Assembly (NCBI RefSeq): GCF_013299185.1
Contig: NZ_JAAFKG010000063.1
Coordinates: forward strand, 1-45,109
DNA: 45,109 nt
Origin: Microcoleus sp. bin48.metabat.b7b8b9.023
GTDB lineage: Bacteria; Cyanobacteriota; Cyanobacteriia; Cyanobacteriales; Microcoleaceae
Reading direction: 5' to 3'
Part shown: positions 31,536-39,994 of the stretch, piece by piece
Position numbering within the stretch: position 1 is the stretch's first letter
Layout of the letters: each line of letters opens with the position of its first letter
Program-made: the position numbers and the translations under genes
Notes under the pieces: model-generated
The model's database searches: none
Seen by the model: the letters and a program-made list of their open reading frames with translations, nothing else
What the model was told of the DNA's origin: nothing

Positions 31536-32660
31536 TTAAACTTGAGGTTGAACCAAATTTTCCTTTCCTTTAATCACCTTAGCAGATATAATCTTATCTC
31601 CCTGCCTCAGTTTATCCAAAACCTCTTTTCCTTCGATCGTGTAACCAAAAACAGCATAGCGGCCGTCCAACAAATTTAGACCAGCGGGCGTGAGTTCGGG
31701 TTCAAACAAGAAAAAGAAAAACTGAGAAGAACCGCTGTCTGGTTCAGCTTCAGCCCGGGCCATCGCCACAGCACCAAAAGCAGAAAAAGGCAAAACAGGT
31801 TCGTCGCGATAACGCCCCGCATCTTCTAGAGTAATCCCATAGACAGGTTCCTTGTCCTCTCTAACTAGCACTTCCAGCGGCACATTCCGGTATTTGCCAG
31901 TACCTGGGTCAATAAAACCTACTTCCTTGCCTTCGGGATCTCCCGTTTGCAAAACGTAGGATTCTTCCGATCGAATAAATGGTAAACCATCATAGAAACC
32001 CCGATCGACCAAATCCACAAAATTACCAGCAGTCACAGGCGCGCTGTAACCATCAACCACAACAGTAATTGTCCCCTTATCCGTTTCCACCGCCACAGTA
32101 GCGCGGCCTTTCAGTTGAGGCAGATTAGCATACTTAGCAGGCACTTCAAACGGAAACCCAGTCACCATCAACTCTTCGATTTCGCCTACCGAACCGAGGA
32201 TTTTCGCCTTCAAGTCAATAACTTTTTCCCTGTCTTTAGTCTCAACAGCCTTTTCCAGTTCAGCAATTCCCTCCTTGACTTGTGCAACTAGCGCCTCAGC
32301 TTCCGGCTGTTTCGCCTCAGGAATACTCTTTAAAATGTCGGACTCCCGAATGCTGAGAATCCTCGAAGCCTTGCTGACATCGCTGCTAATGGGCCCCCAA
32401 CGCTTAGAACGGATGTGGTTGCCAATGTCTTCCAGGCTGACTTGCAACTCACGCACAGTCTGATTGTCAATAGGTAGCGCGAAACGCAGCAGCGCCCGCC
32501 CATCCGTAACCGGATTCCCCGCAGGCATACTGCTGCTGGGGCGTTTCGCATAGGAAACTGCACTGAAACTCAGGGAGAGTGCGAACAGCAGGATTGCTAA
32601 AGCGGCGGTCTTCACCCAGCGCTTGCACGTATCGATCGAGAAATTAGGCCAATGCAACAT
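31536..32660 (-). CDS. Thylakoid-lumen cyclophilin-type peptidyl-prolyl isomerase (TLP40/CYP38-like)
   Basis: About 374 residues from ATG 32660; an in-frame TTG at 32744 exists but the ATG gives a normal signal sequence (KTAALAILLFALSLSFSAVSYA). After it comes a helical domain (residues about 60-190, VRELQVSLEDIGNHIRSKRW, EAEALVAQVKEGIAELEKAV) as in plant CYP38/TLP40. The cyclophilin domain follows: GTITVVVDGYSAPVTAGNFV, DRGFYDGLPFIRS, AMARAEAEPDSGSSQFFFFL, NLLDGRYAVFGYTIEG. Several catalytic residues of classical cyclophilin are altered, as is known for this group. Plant homologues help assemble and repair photosystem II; the role here is inferred from that. Its neighbours do not form an obvious operon with it. 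Confidence 0.9.
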   Translation of the reverse strand: MLHWPNFSIDTCKRWVKTAALAILLFALSLSFSAVSYAKRPSSSMPAGNPVTDGRALLRFALPIDNQTVRELQVSLEDIGNHIRSKRWGPISSDVSKASRILSIRESDILKSIPEAKQPEAEALVAQVKEGIAELEKAVETKDREKVIDLKAKILGSVGEIEELMVTGFPFEVPAKYANLPQLKGRATVAVETDKGTITVVVDGYSAPVTAGNFVDLVDRGFYDGLPFIRSEESYVLQTGDPEGKEVGFIDPGTGKYRNVPLEVLVREDKEPVYGITLEDAGRYRDEPVLPFSAFGAVAMARAEAEPDSGSSQFFFFLFEPELTPAGLNLLDGRYAVFGYTIEGKEVLDKLRQGDKIISAKVIKGKENLVQPQV

Positions 32661-33035
32661 ATCTTTAACTTTTATTGCCTCTATTATCTTCCCACAGCGC
32701 GCGATCGCCTTCTCTCCATTACATCCGTTGCCCAACTTGTCCAACAGACAGAGGTTTTTCGCTTGGAGTACAGCACTTGCTCCCTTTGAAAGGTAAAATA
32801 AATTGCCAATTGCTTTTTGATGCCGTCAGCTAGACTGCGGCTTTAAGCTGACCCCGCTCAAAAACGGATACAATCCCCAGACTCCTGTCGTGGAGAGATC
32901 GAAATTTTAGAGCAAGGTTCAATCTCCCAGATTCAAAGCTGCGAGTGAATCTCAAATCTAAAATCTCAAATCTAAAATCGACTGACTATAGTTCCCCCGT
33001 GCCCAATGGCGACGGGATTGCCCGCAAAAATTTAT
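32661..33035. other. Divergent regulatory region upstream of efp and the cyclophilin gene
   Basis: No gene. Contains a small direct repeat (ATCTCAAATCTAAA twice, 32949-32980). Promoters for both divergent genes must lie here; no clear -35/-10 pair is legible. An ATG at 33006 in frame with efp exists but is probably not the start. Confidence 0.4.
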
Positions 33036-33593
33036 ATGCTCTCCAGTAACGACTTTCGACCAGGTGTTTCAATTGAATGGAATAACGGCGTGTGGCGGGT
33101 TATCGAATTCCTCCACGTCAAGCCCGGAAAGGGTTCCGCCTTTGTGCGGACAAAATTAAAAAACGTCCAAACCGGCAGCGTAGTGGAACACACATTCCGA
33201 GCTGGCGAATCTTTGCCTCAAGCCAACCTCGAAAAGAGCGCGATGCAGCATACCTATAAAGAAGGCGACCAGTTTGTCTTTATGGATATGGAAACTTACG
33301 AGGAAAGCCGCCTCACAGCCAAGGAAATAGGCGAGCGTGTCAAGTACCTGAATGAAGGTATGGAAGTCAGTATCCTTCGCTGGAACGACCAAATCATGGA
33401 AGTGGAATTACCCAATTCTGTCGTCTTGGAAGTGACACAAACCGATCCCGGAGTCAAAGGAGATACTGCCACCGGTGGCAGTAAACCGGCCATCCTTTCC
33501 ACCGGAGCTCAGATTATGGTTCCTCTATTTATTTCGATAGGAGAACGCATTCGGATTGATACTCGTGAAGACAAGTACCTCGGCCGAGAGTAG
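33036..33593 (+). CDS. efp: Translation elongation factor P
   Basis: 185 residues from ATG 33036 (MLSSNDFRPGVSIEWNNGVW), matching the usual EF-P start; an in-frame ATG at 33006 would add ten residues not typical for the family. EF-P rescues ribosomes stalled on proline stretches, which this genome may need for proteins such as the Pro-rich lipoprotein at 10375. Seen: the KOW-like domain with the tip loop HVKPGKGSAFVRTKLKN (the lysine is the site modified in some bacteria), MEVSILRWNDQIMEVELPNS of domain two, and the C-terminal TGAQIMVPLFISIGERIRID. Complete length. It lies just before accB on the same strand, an order frequent in cyanobacteria. Confidence 0.96.
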   Translation: MLSSNDFRPGVSIEWNNGVWRVIEFLHVKPGKGSAFVRTKLKNVQTGSVVEHTFRAGESLPQANLEKSAMQHTYKEGDQFVFMDMETYEESRLTAKEIGERVKYLNEGMEVSILRWNDQIMEVELPNSVVLEVTQTDPGVKGDTATGGSKPAILSTGAQIMVPLFISIGERIRIDTREDKYLGRE

Positions 33594-33785
33594 AAACGAC
33601 GGAGGAAAAGGGAGTTTTTAGTTTTTAGTTTTTAGTTGTGAGTTATTAGTTAAAGAGCTAAAAAATCATCGCTCATCGCTCAAAGATTAAAAACTATCCC
33701 TTTGTCTCCAAAATCGGTGAAGTTTCCTAGCTTCGCCGCATTCCAATTTTTCAATTTTAAATTCTTAATTACCCTTGAATCTACT

Positions 33786-34346
33786 GTGCAATTAGACTTA
33801 AACCAGCTTTGCGAACTGCTGACTGTTTTAGACAAAACAGGCATTTCGGAACTGACATTAAAAAGTGGGGAGCTTGAACTGACTGTACGCAAAGGCATTA
33901 TTGCCAGCGAACCAGCCATGACTGCTGCACTCCCAGTTACTGCGGCAAGTGTCGCTCCGACGATCGCCCTGGGCCCTGTTTCTAGCCCCACTGCCACCCC
34001 ACCGGATGCTGCTAGTCAAAATGCAGCAGCGACTCCGGCCATGGCTGCACCAGCCCCTGCTGTCGCAGCTCCTGCTGCCGTCTCTGCTCCCGTCGATACC
34101 AAATGGGTGTCAATTATCTCGCCCATGGTAGGAACGTTTTATCGCGCTGCTGCTCCCGATGAGCCACCTTTTGTCAATGTGGGCGATCGCATCAAAGTCA
34201 GCCAGACAGTCTGTATTATCGAAGCAATGAAGCTGATGAACGAGATTGATGCTGATGAAGTGTCCGGTCAAGTCATGGAAATATTAGTGCAAAATGGCGA
34301 ACCTGTCGAATACGGTCAAATTTTAATGCGAATTAATCCGGATTGA
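33786..34346 (+). CDS. accB: Biotin carboxyl carrier protein of acetyl-CoA carboxylase
   Basis: 187 residues from GTG 33786 (QLDLNQLCELLTVLDKTGIS); an upstream in-frame TTG at 33702 would add 28 unlikely residues. The protein carries biotin for the carboxylase that makes malonyl-CoA, the first step of fatty-acid synthesis. Seen: the conserved N-terminal helix, an Ala/Pro-rich flexible linker (about 55-105), and a C-terminal biotinyl domain with IIEAMKLMNEIDAD, whose lysine is biotinylated, plus the preceding SPMVGTFYRA. Follows efp by 192 bp. Length fits the cyanobacterial family. Confidence 0.95.
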   Translation: MQLDLNQLCELLTVLDKTGISELTLKSGELELTVRKGIIASEPAMTAALPVTAASVAPTIALGPVSSPTATPPDAASQNAAATPAMAAPAPAVAAPAAVSAPVDTKWVSIISPMVGTFYRAAAPDEPPFVNVGDRIKVSQTVCIIEAMKLMNEIDADEVSGQVMEILVQNGEPVEYGQILMRINPD

Positions 34347-34415
34347 AGCATTACTTTATTGTTATGGACAGAATAAATGCTAATATTTCGAGATCACTTC
34401 TCCCCGGTGAGTTTG

Positions 34416-34769
34416 ATGAAGTCATCCCAGCCTGTCCCGCAAGAGGTTGTGCAACAAGTTGCTGAGTATTTCAGTATTCTGAGCGAGCCAATGCGTTTAC
34501 GAATTTTGAACTTGCTTCGCGACGGCGAAAAATGCGTGCAAGAGTTGGTGGAAGCTACTCAAACGAGTCAAGCCAATGTTTCTAAGCACCTAAAACTTAT
34601 GCTCCAAGCTGGTATCCTCACTCGCCGCAGTGAAGGAACATCAGCCTATTATAAGGTGCAAGACGAGTTAATTTTTGAGCTATGTACTATGGTGTGCGAT
34701 CGGCTTGCCACTCGGATCGAACAGCAAGCCCTCCACTTTCGGGCATTTAGCCTGACTACCAAGCACTGA
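34416..34769 (+). CDS. ArsR/SmtB-family transcriptional regulator
   Basis: 117 residues from ATG 34416; an in-frame ATG at 34377 would add 13. Seen: the ArsR winged helix, with YFSILSEPMRLRILNLLRDG, then KCVQELVEATQTSQANVSKHLKLML as helix-turn-helix and GILTRRSEGTSAYYKVQD as the wing. The classic metal motif ELCVCDL is not present; it is KCVQELV with one cysteine. Two more cysteines occur near the C-terminus (ELCTMVCDRL). Sensing by thiol redox state, sulfide or metals is possible but not shown. There is no adjacent resistance gene. It may regulate its own transcription. Confidence 0.85.
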   Translation: MKSSQPVPQEVVQQVAEYFSILSEPMRLRILNLLRDGEKCVQELVEATQTSQANVSKHLKLMLQAGILTRRSEGTSAYYKVQDELIFELCTMVCDRLATRIEQQALHFRAFSLTTKH

Positions 34770-35111
34770 AAATTAGTCATTAGTCAGCAATCATTAGTCA
34801 GCAGTCATTAGTAATCAGTTCCCAGTCAACAGTTATCTCAAATCCGGTAACTACGGAATTCTACCCTGCAAGCGAGCGGGACGTTTGGCTCCGCGATCCG
34901 AAGCGAGCGACACGCTCGAATTGCACTCCGAAAATTATTATTCCGATGCAAATGTTAACGATATCATCAGCAATCAGTTATCAGCTATCAATCCCTATTT
35001 TCTGCATTCAGACTAATAACTTCTAACTAATGACTAATAACTCCCAACTCCTAACTAATAACTAATAACTCCTAACTCCTAACTCCTAACTAATGACTAA
35101 TCAATCAAAAG
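34770..35111. repeat. Simple-sequence gap of AGTCATTAGTCAG and CTAACTCCTAACT repeats
   Basis: No gene. 34775-34835 holds variants of CATTAGTCAGCAGTCATTAG and about 34998-35102 holds repeated AACTCCTAACTAATAACTA words. In between (about 34870-34925) is a short GC-rich stretch (CAAGCGAGCGGGACG) of unknown nature. Similar CATTAGTCAGTT words occur at 19365-19610. Confidence 0.75.
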
Positions 35112-35885
35112 TTAGTTAAGGGGAAAATTTTTGTCAAAACTTTGGCGGGTACTCGGTTGAGCCACCTCCAAACCTTCGCCTCCCAAAAGTTCCAAAGGCT
35201 TACCGTCCACCGAAATCCAAACCTTAGTATTCGGTTTTAAACTGGTAGCTGTATAGATAACTTGCCCTAACCGACTCGTCATTGAACTGCTGCCTCCCCC
35301 CGCAGTAAATTCACGCGACAAATCGACATAAACTTCATCATTCTTGACACTCAAACCCCGGAGTTTTGTTCCTTTAGGTATTTCGCTAGAAACAGTTGCA
35401 TCCTTCGGCCCGGCCAACAAAGTGTTAAAAGCAGCTTGTAAAGTTGCATCAGGCTTATCAGCTTGTTTGACAGCTACTTTCGTAGGAACTGCCTCAAATT
35501 TGCCGATCGCATCTTTAACCCAGTACACTTGGACTGTTTGGGCATCAGCCTGCTGCAAAGGCTTCGGCTGTGGCGACTTCGGCGCCAGAGCCTGAGACGC
35601 CAGAGGGGTAGGTCTCTGAGCTTGAGGCGTCTGAACCTGCGGCGTCTGAGCCTGTGGCACCTGCACAGCATTTGGAGGAGGTACGGGGATAATTACAGCA
35701 GGGGATTGGGCAGGAGTTGGGGATAGCGCCGGAGCGGTTGTCGGAGCTGAAGACTGCGTGTCTGCGGTGGGCGAACGGCTTGCCGTCCACCAAGCAATGC
35801 CCCCTCCAGTCACTAAAGCCAACCCGCAAACACCGGCAATGAGTGCTGTTGTGGAGACGTGGCGTACTTCTTGTCCATCTTTCAT
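35112..35885 (-). CDS. GerMN-domain protein, membrane-anchored
   Basis: 257 residues from ATG 35885, preceded by AGGA at good distance; an in-frame GTG at 35921 is possible. The N-terminus has a membrane helix (STTALIAGVCGLALVTGGGI), followed by a Pro/Ala/Gln-rich linker (about 40-110). The C-terminal 150 residues form a GerMN domain: VQVYWVKDAIGKFEAVP, DATLQAAFNTLLAGPKDA, PKGTKLRGLSVKNDEVYVDL, SRLGQVIYTATSLKPNTKVW. GerMN domains occur in extracytoplasmic proteins, e.g. in spore germination and envelope lipoproteins; in cyanobacteria the role is unknown. Acts presumably at the periplasmic face. Confidence 0.85.
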   Translation of the reverse strand: MKDGQEVRHVSTTALIAGVCGLALVTGGGIAWWTASRSPTADTQSSAPTTAPALSPTPAQSPAVIIPVPPPNAVQVPQAQTPQVQTPQAQRPTPLASQALAPKSPQPKPLQQADAQTVQVYWVKDAIGKFEAVPTKVAVKQADKPDATLQAAFNTLLAGPKDATVSSEIPKGTKLRGLSVKNDEVYVDLSREFTAGGGSSSMTSRLGQVIYTATSLKPNTKVWISVDGKPLELLGGEGLEVAQPSTRQSFDKNFPLN

Positions 35886-36153
35886 AATACAAATCCTCGT
35901 TAGAGATAAAGCGCTTGACACGGTGAGGAGCTACTCCCGATCGGCTACATTTGTTTTTGCTGAGATTCTGGAACAGGGAACAGCTAAACCAAAACAATCC
36001 TGGCATCTTTAACAGCTTAGGAGCTATATTTCATTTTGACACCCTCCCGCTTAAAAACAAGGTATAAGTCTGAAGGCAGAATCTAGAAGGCACTTATGCT
36101 ATGGTATATCTGAAGTTTACCTGACATTTTATCTAACTTGTAAATACTATAAA

Positions 36154-36630
36154 TTAAGTAATATTTTCCCAAATATCACAATCGGTAACACGTTGAAAAT
36201 CTTTAATATTTTTAGTGGCAATAATGACTTTACGACCAGGATATTGCTCTTTGAGCAGACACCATTGAGCAGCCAGAATGCAGTCTACATCAATGTTCTC
36301 CTTAATTTTATTAGATTGACTCATAGCTCTTGCCTCCGCCCATAGTTCGGCAGCCTTTTCTAGCAAAGCAAAAGTTACTTCTTGAAATTCAATTAAGTCT
36401 CTTAGTTCATCTAACTCTTGAATACTTTTGCTTTTGATACGAATCAATTCACGTCTAAGTTCATAATCACAGATATCAGAAGCAATTATATAAACGCCTT
36501 TCGATAACAGGCTATAAAACCATTTCGTGCATTGATAAATCTCTGTAGCTAGCTTCTTATCTTCAGACAAATTTTCATCAAGATTTGTTGCCAGCAAAGC
36601 AAGAATATTAGAGTCTAGAATTACAATCAC
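36154..36630 (-). CDS. PIN-domain ribonuclease, possible toxin
   Basis: 158 residues when started at GTG 36630 (VIVILDSNILALLATN), one base after the stop of the preceding gene (TAGAGTG); the frame extends upstream but within that gene. Seen: acidic residues of the PIN fold: D in VILDSNI, E in ICDYELRREL, D in ENIDVDCILAAQW, D in ATKNIKDFQRV. PIN proteins cleave single-stranded RNA with Mg2+, often as VapC toxins. The pair structure suggests co-translation with the 36632 gene, but that gene is longer than usual antitoxins. Toxin activity is inferred. No membrane segments. Confidence 0.82.
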   Translation of the reverse strand: MIVILDSNILALLATNLDENLSEDKKLATEIYQCTKWFYSLLSKGVYIIASDICDYELRRELIRIKSKSIQELDELRDLIEFQEVTFALLEKAAELWAEARAMSQSNKIKENIDVDCILAAQWCLLKEQYPGRKVIIATKNIKDFQRVTDCDIWENIT

Positions 36631-36631
36631 T

Positions 36632-37417
36632 CTACAATTTCCATCCTTTTTCTTCTCCAATACTTTCCATTTGCTCAAGTCGTGAATTTGCCCAATCCAT
36701 AGCAGATTGGTTTTTCTGAATTTGCATTTCACGAGTAAATATTGGATTATAAGGAGAGTCAATCAAATGTAATTTTTCATTTTGTGTTCGGTCTTCTTCG
36801 ATTTGCCATAATACTGCTCTAGCAGTGTTTTTTAATCCAACTAAATATGAAAAAACTGACTCGTTCTGATTGGCTCGATCGGGTTTTAGATTAGAATCAT
36901 TTAAAAAAGCCAATGCTATATTCTTAATGCACTCTATTAAGTGTTGTGGAAAGTAGACAAGATATTCTTCTAAAAGCTCTGATAGTTTCACCATACCCGT
37001 GTATAGCGATCGATATTGACGTACTTTATCTGTTTCTTCTTCAAACGCAATCAGCATAAAACCCTGAGCTATGATTAATTCCCTCAAGCCATCCATGTAT
37101 TTTTCACGATCTTCAATTTCTTTGAAAGTATCACGGGCTAAAAAGTCACTATATTTTGCTTTAAATTCGTTTAAAAGTGGTCTGTATTCAGAGTAATAAA
37201 TATCCGCTCTTAGACGTATATCTTTTGCTTCTCTAATCCGTTCTAGTACCTCATAAATTTTCAATCCATCAATAAATAGTTCTTCTTTAGGAATCCGCGC
37301 TTCATCAGATTTAAACAGCTTTTCTAAGGCGTGTTTGATTAAACTTAGTTCACCAAACATCACCTCCTCACTGTTCGATGGCAATGCTCTAATTAAATTT
37401 TCTGTAGTGACTGTCAT
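36632..37417 (-). CDS. Helical protein of unknown function, partner gene of the PIN protein
   Basis: 261 residues. Mostly helical, charged, no signal peptide: VMFGELSLIKHALEKLFKSD, YEVLERIREAKDIRLRADIY, ELIIAQGFMLIAFEEETDKV, LSELLEEYLVYFPQHLIECI and NTARAVLWQIEEDRTQNEK. No known antitoxin DNA-binding motif (AbrB, RHH or Phd type) is apparent. The gene ends just before the GTG start of the PIN gene (1-base spacing), strong evidence of co-expression. It may neutralise or target the PIN nuclease, or be a separate function. I do not recognise the family. Confidence 0.6.
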   Translation of the reverse strand: MTVTTENLIRALPSNSEEVMFGELSLIKHALEKLFKSDEARIPKEELFIDGLKIYEVLERIREAKDIRLRADIYYSEYRPLLNEFKAKYSDFLARDTFKEIEDREKYMDGLRELIIAQGFMLIAFEEETDKVRQYRSLYTGMVKLSELLEEYLVYFPQHLIECIKNIALAFLNDSNLKPDRANQNESVFSYLVGLKNTARAVLWQIEEDRTQNEKLHLIDSPYNPIFTREMQIQKNQSAMDWANSRLEQMESIGEEKGWKL

Positions 37418-37538
37418 AGGAAGCCGACTCCATAAATAAAGGCTTTTATGATTTATGAGAGCACATGAGCTACAACTAGCGCGCTCCTTCTATTATCATA
37501 AACGATCATCTCGCTAAAACTGTAATTTTTCGCAAACA

Positions 37539-37568
37539 AAAAGCGCCCCTAGAAATAGGGGCGCTTTC
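37539..37568 (-). terminator. Strong hairpin terminator of psbA
   Basis: AAAGCGCCCCTA and TAGGGGCGCTTT form a perfect 12-bp stem around a GAAA/TTTC loop, followed on the minus strand by TTTTTGTTTG. It is 20 bp after the psbA stop. Confidence 0.92.
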
Positions 37569-37587
37569 TGTTATCTCAAGCTAAAAC

Positions 37588-38670
37588 TTAGCCATTGATA
37601 GAAGGAGCAACCAAAGCCACAGGAGTTGTTTCACCAGCAGCCAAGTCGAGAGGGAAGTTGTGAGCATTGCGCTCGTGCATTACTTCCATACCCAAGTTAG
37701 CGCGGTTGATGACATCAGCCCAGGTGTTGATGACGCGACCTTGTGAGTCGATAATCGATTGGTTGAAGTTGAAACCGTTCAAGTTGAATGCCATTGTGGA
37801 AATACCCAAAGCGGTAAACCAAATGCCAACTACTGGCCATGCACCTAACAAGAAGTGCAAAGAACGGCTGTTGTTGAAGGAAGCGTATTGGAAAATCAAA
37901 CGACCGAAGTAGCCGTGGGCTGCAACGATGTTGTAGGTTTCTTCTTCTTGACCGAATTTGTAACCGTAGTTTTGCGATTCGGTTTCGGTTGTTTCACGAA
38001 CCAAGGAAGATGTTACCAAAGAACCGTGCATGGCGGAGAACAAGCTACCACCGAATACACCGGCAACTCCCAACATGTGGAAGGGGTGCATCAGGATGTT
38101 GTGCTCGGCTTGGAACACGATCATGAAGTTGAATGTGCCGGAGATACCCAAGGGCATACCGTCAGAGAAGGAACCTTGACCAATTGGGTAGATCAAGAAT
38201 ACTGCGGTAGCTGCTGCAACTGGTGCAGAGTATGCTACGCAGATCCAAGGACGCATACCTAAACGGTAAGACAGTTCCCATTCACGACCCATGTAGCAGA
38301 AAATGCCGATGAGGAAGTGAAAAATTACCAATTGGTAAGGGCCGCCGTTGTACAACCACTCATCCAAGGAAGCAGCTTCCCAGATTGGGTAGAAGTGCAA
38401 GCCGATCGCGTTTGAAGAAGGAACAACAGCACCGGAGATGATGTTGTTACCGAGCATCAAGGAACCAGCAACTGGTTCGCGGATGCCGTCGATGTCCACT
38501 GGAGGAGCAGCGATGAAGGCGATTACGTAGCAGATTGTTGCAGTTAGCAAGGTAGGAATCATCAAGACGCCGAACCAACCCACATAAATGCGGTTGTCGG
38601 TGCTGGTGACCCAGTTGCAAAACTGCGACCACAGGTTGGCGCTTTCGCGCTGCTGTAAGGTTGCTGTCAT
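37588..38670 (-). CDS. psbA: Photosystem II D1 protein
   Basis: 360 residues: the D1 reaction-centre core subunit with five membrane helices that bind P680 chlorophylls, pheophytin, QB, the non-haem iron and the Mn4Ca cluster. Seen: MTATLQQRESANLWSQFCNW, YRLGMRPWICVAYSAPVAAA, the QB loop EEETYNIVAAHGYFGRLIFQ, and the C-terminus ERNAHNFPLDLA with residue 344 as mature end plus a 16-residue extension (AGETTPVALVAPSING) removed by CtpA. Residue 130 is Glu (FCYMGRE), as in the high-light D1:2 type rather than Gln of D1:1. Full length, normal. A perfect terminator follows. Cyanobacteria usually have several psbA copies; only this one is in the window. Confidence 0.98.
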   Translation of the reverse strand: MTATLQQRESANLWSQFCNWVTSTDNRIYVGWFGVLMIPTLLTATICYVIAFIAAPPVDIDGIREPVAGSLMLGNNIISGAVVPSSNAIGLHFYPIWEAASLDEWLYNGGPYQLVIFHFLIGIFCYMGREWELSYRLGMRPWICVAYSAPVAAATAVFLIYPIGQGSFSDGMPLGISGTFNFMIVFQAEHNILMHPFHMLGVAGVFGGSLFSAMHGSLVTSSLVRETTETESQNYGYKFGQEEETYNIVAAHGYFGRLIFQYASFNNSRSLHFLLGAWPVVGIWFTALGISTMAFNLNGFNFNQSIIDSQGRVINTWADVINRANLGMEVMHERNAHNFPLDLAAGETTPVALVAPSING

Positions 38671-39028
38671 GGTTTTATGATTGCTTTATTTGGTTTTCAA
38701 TGTTCGTGACGGCTTTGTGTTCCGCCATGTAAATAAACATAAAGCTTTTATTTCGGTTTGTAAAGGGGTATTAAGCACAGTTTTTGTTATAAGTGTCATA
38801 AGTATAACTAATGTATATCCGTAAAGCTTACTATACAAGGGTTTAAAGGCTGAGAGCGGAATGGGATGGCGATCGCACCAAGAAAAAAATGCTCATAATT
38901 TAGCTGATAACGAGATTCGGGACTGGCCTGAGTGTTAAGATAAATGAAGGAGCGCGATCGCCAACCGCAAAACTCCCAGTGAGACATATATGTTATTGCG
39001 TAAGTCCGATCGATAAAAATCCCAAGGA
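38671..39028. promoter_or_regulatory. psbA upstream region, divergent from cofG
   Basis: 358 bp without a gene. On the minus strand a TATACT box (plus-strand 38801-38806, AGTATA) about 130 bp before the psbA start is a candidate -10, with only weak -35 sequence. The transcript would have a leader of about 120 nt, usual for light-regulated psbA. CofG's own promoter lies on the right; AAGGA at 39022 serves as its ribosome site. Confidence 0.4.
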
Positions 39029-39994
39029 ATGTCCCGCACTGTCACCTACAGCCCTGCCTATACGTTGGTTCCCACCTACGAGTGTTACAATCGCTGCACC
39101 TATTGCAACTTTCGGGCCGAACCGCTGCAAAGTCCTTGGCTAACACTCACAGAAGCCGAAAAACAGCTCAAATTGCTGCTTCCTCAAGGTGTAATTGAAA
39201 TTCTCATCCTCAGCGGCGAGGTACATCCCCAGAGTCAACGGCGCAAAGCCTGGTTTCAGCGGATTTACGATTTGTGCGAACTGGCACTTAGTCTCGGATT
39301 TTTACCGCATACTAATGTGGGGCCGCTCAGCTTTGAGGAGATGGCACAGTTAAAACAGGTGAATGTCTCAATGGGGCTGATGGTAGAACAGTTGTCCCCC
39401 GATTTGTTACAAACGGTTCACAGACACGCACCGAGTAAAGTGCCGGCGCTGCGGCTCAAACAGTTAGAATGGGCTGGGGAATTGCAGATTCCGTTTACCA
39501 CTGGTTTGCTGCTGGGAATTGGGGAAACTGAGGCGGATTGGATTGAGACGTTGGAGGCGATCGCCCGGATTCATTCGCGCTACAATCACATTCAAGAAGT
39601 TATTTTGCAGCCTCACAGTCCGGGAAACAAGCAAAGTTGGGACGGCGAAGTTTTTGATGCTACAAAAATGCCACAAGTAATTGCGATCGGCCGCAGCATT
39701 TTACCATCTGAAATCTGCCTACAAATTCCGCCGAATTTAGTTGCACAGCCCGACTTATTGCTAGCTTGTTTAGAAGCAGGTGCGAGAGATTTAGGAGGAA
39801 TTGGGCCGCTGGATGAAGTTAATCCCGATTATCCTCATTTGCAACACCAAGCCTTAACAGAAATTTTAGCAGCATCCCGATGGCAGCTCGTGCAGCGTTT
39901 GCCTGTTTATCCTAAATACGATAACTGGCTGCCGCAAAAATTGCAAACTGCTGTCAAACAATGGAGAGTTGGTGCCAATATTTATCAAATATGA
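39029..39994 (+). CDS. cofG: 7,8-didemethyl-8-hydroxy-5-deazariboflavin (FO) synthase subunit CofG
   Basis: 321 residues, radical SAM enzyme. With CofH it makes FO, the deazaflavin used as antenna by cyanobacterial photolyases. Seen: CYNRCTYC (C-x3-C-x2-C, 4Fe-4S), EILILSGEVHPQS, HTNVGPLSFEEM, VSMGLMVEQL, PFTTGLLLGIGETEADWIE, QEVILQPHSPG, ARDLGGIGPLDEVNPDYPH. These fit CofG; cofH is not in the window. Length fits. The last codons (TGGAGAGTTGGTGCCAATA) are repeated three times downstream, in the terminator-like repeats. It is divergent from psbA. Confidence 0.93.
   Translation: MSRTVTYSPAYTLVPTYECYNRCTYCNFRAEPLQSPWLTLTEAEKQLKLLLPQGVIEILILSGEVHPQSQRRKAWFQRIYDLCELALSLGFLPHTNVGPLSFEEMAQLKQVNVSMGLMVEQLSPDLLQTVHRHAPSKVPALRLKQLEWAGELQIPFTTGLLLGIGETEADWIETLEAIARIHSRYNHIQEVILQPHSPGNKQSWDGEVFDATKMPQVIAIGRSILPSEICLQIPPNLVAQPDLLLACLEAGARDLGGIGPLDEVNPDYPHLQHQALTEILAASRWQLVQRLPVYPKYDNWLPQKLQTAVKQWRVGANIYQI

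Noticed and set aside
36632..36762. Longer 202-residue version of the PIN protein
   Set aside because: It would overlap the preceding gene by over 100 bp with a non-PIN extension; the GTG one base after the stop fits the fold start.
37667..38632. Antisense frames in psbA
   Set aside because: Shadows of a strongly conserved gene; no independent evidence.
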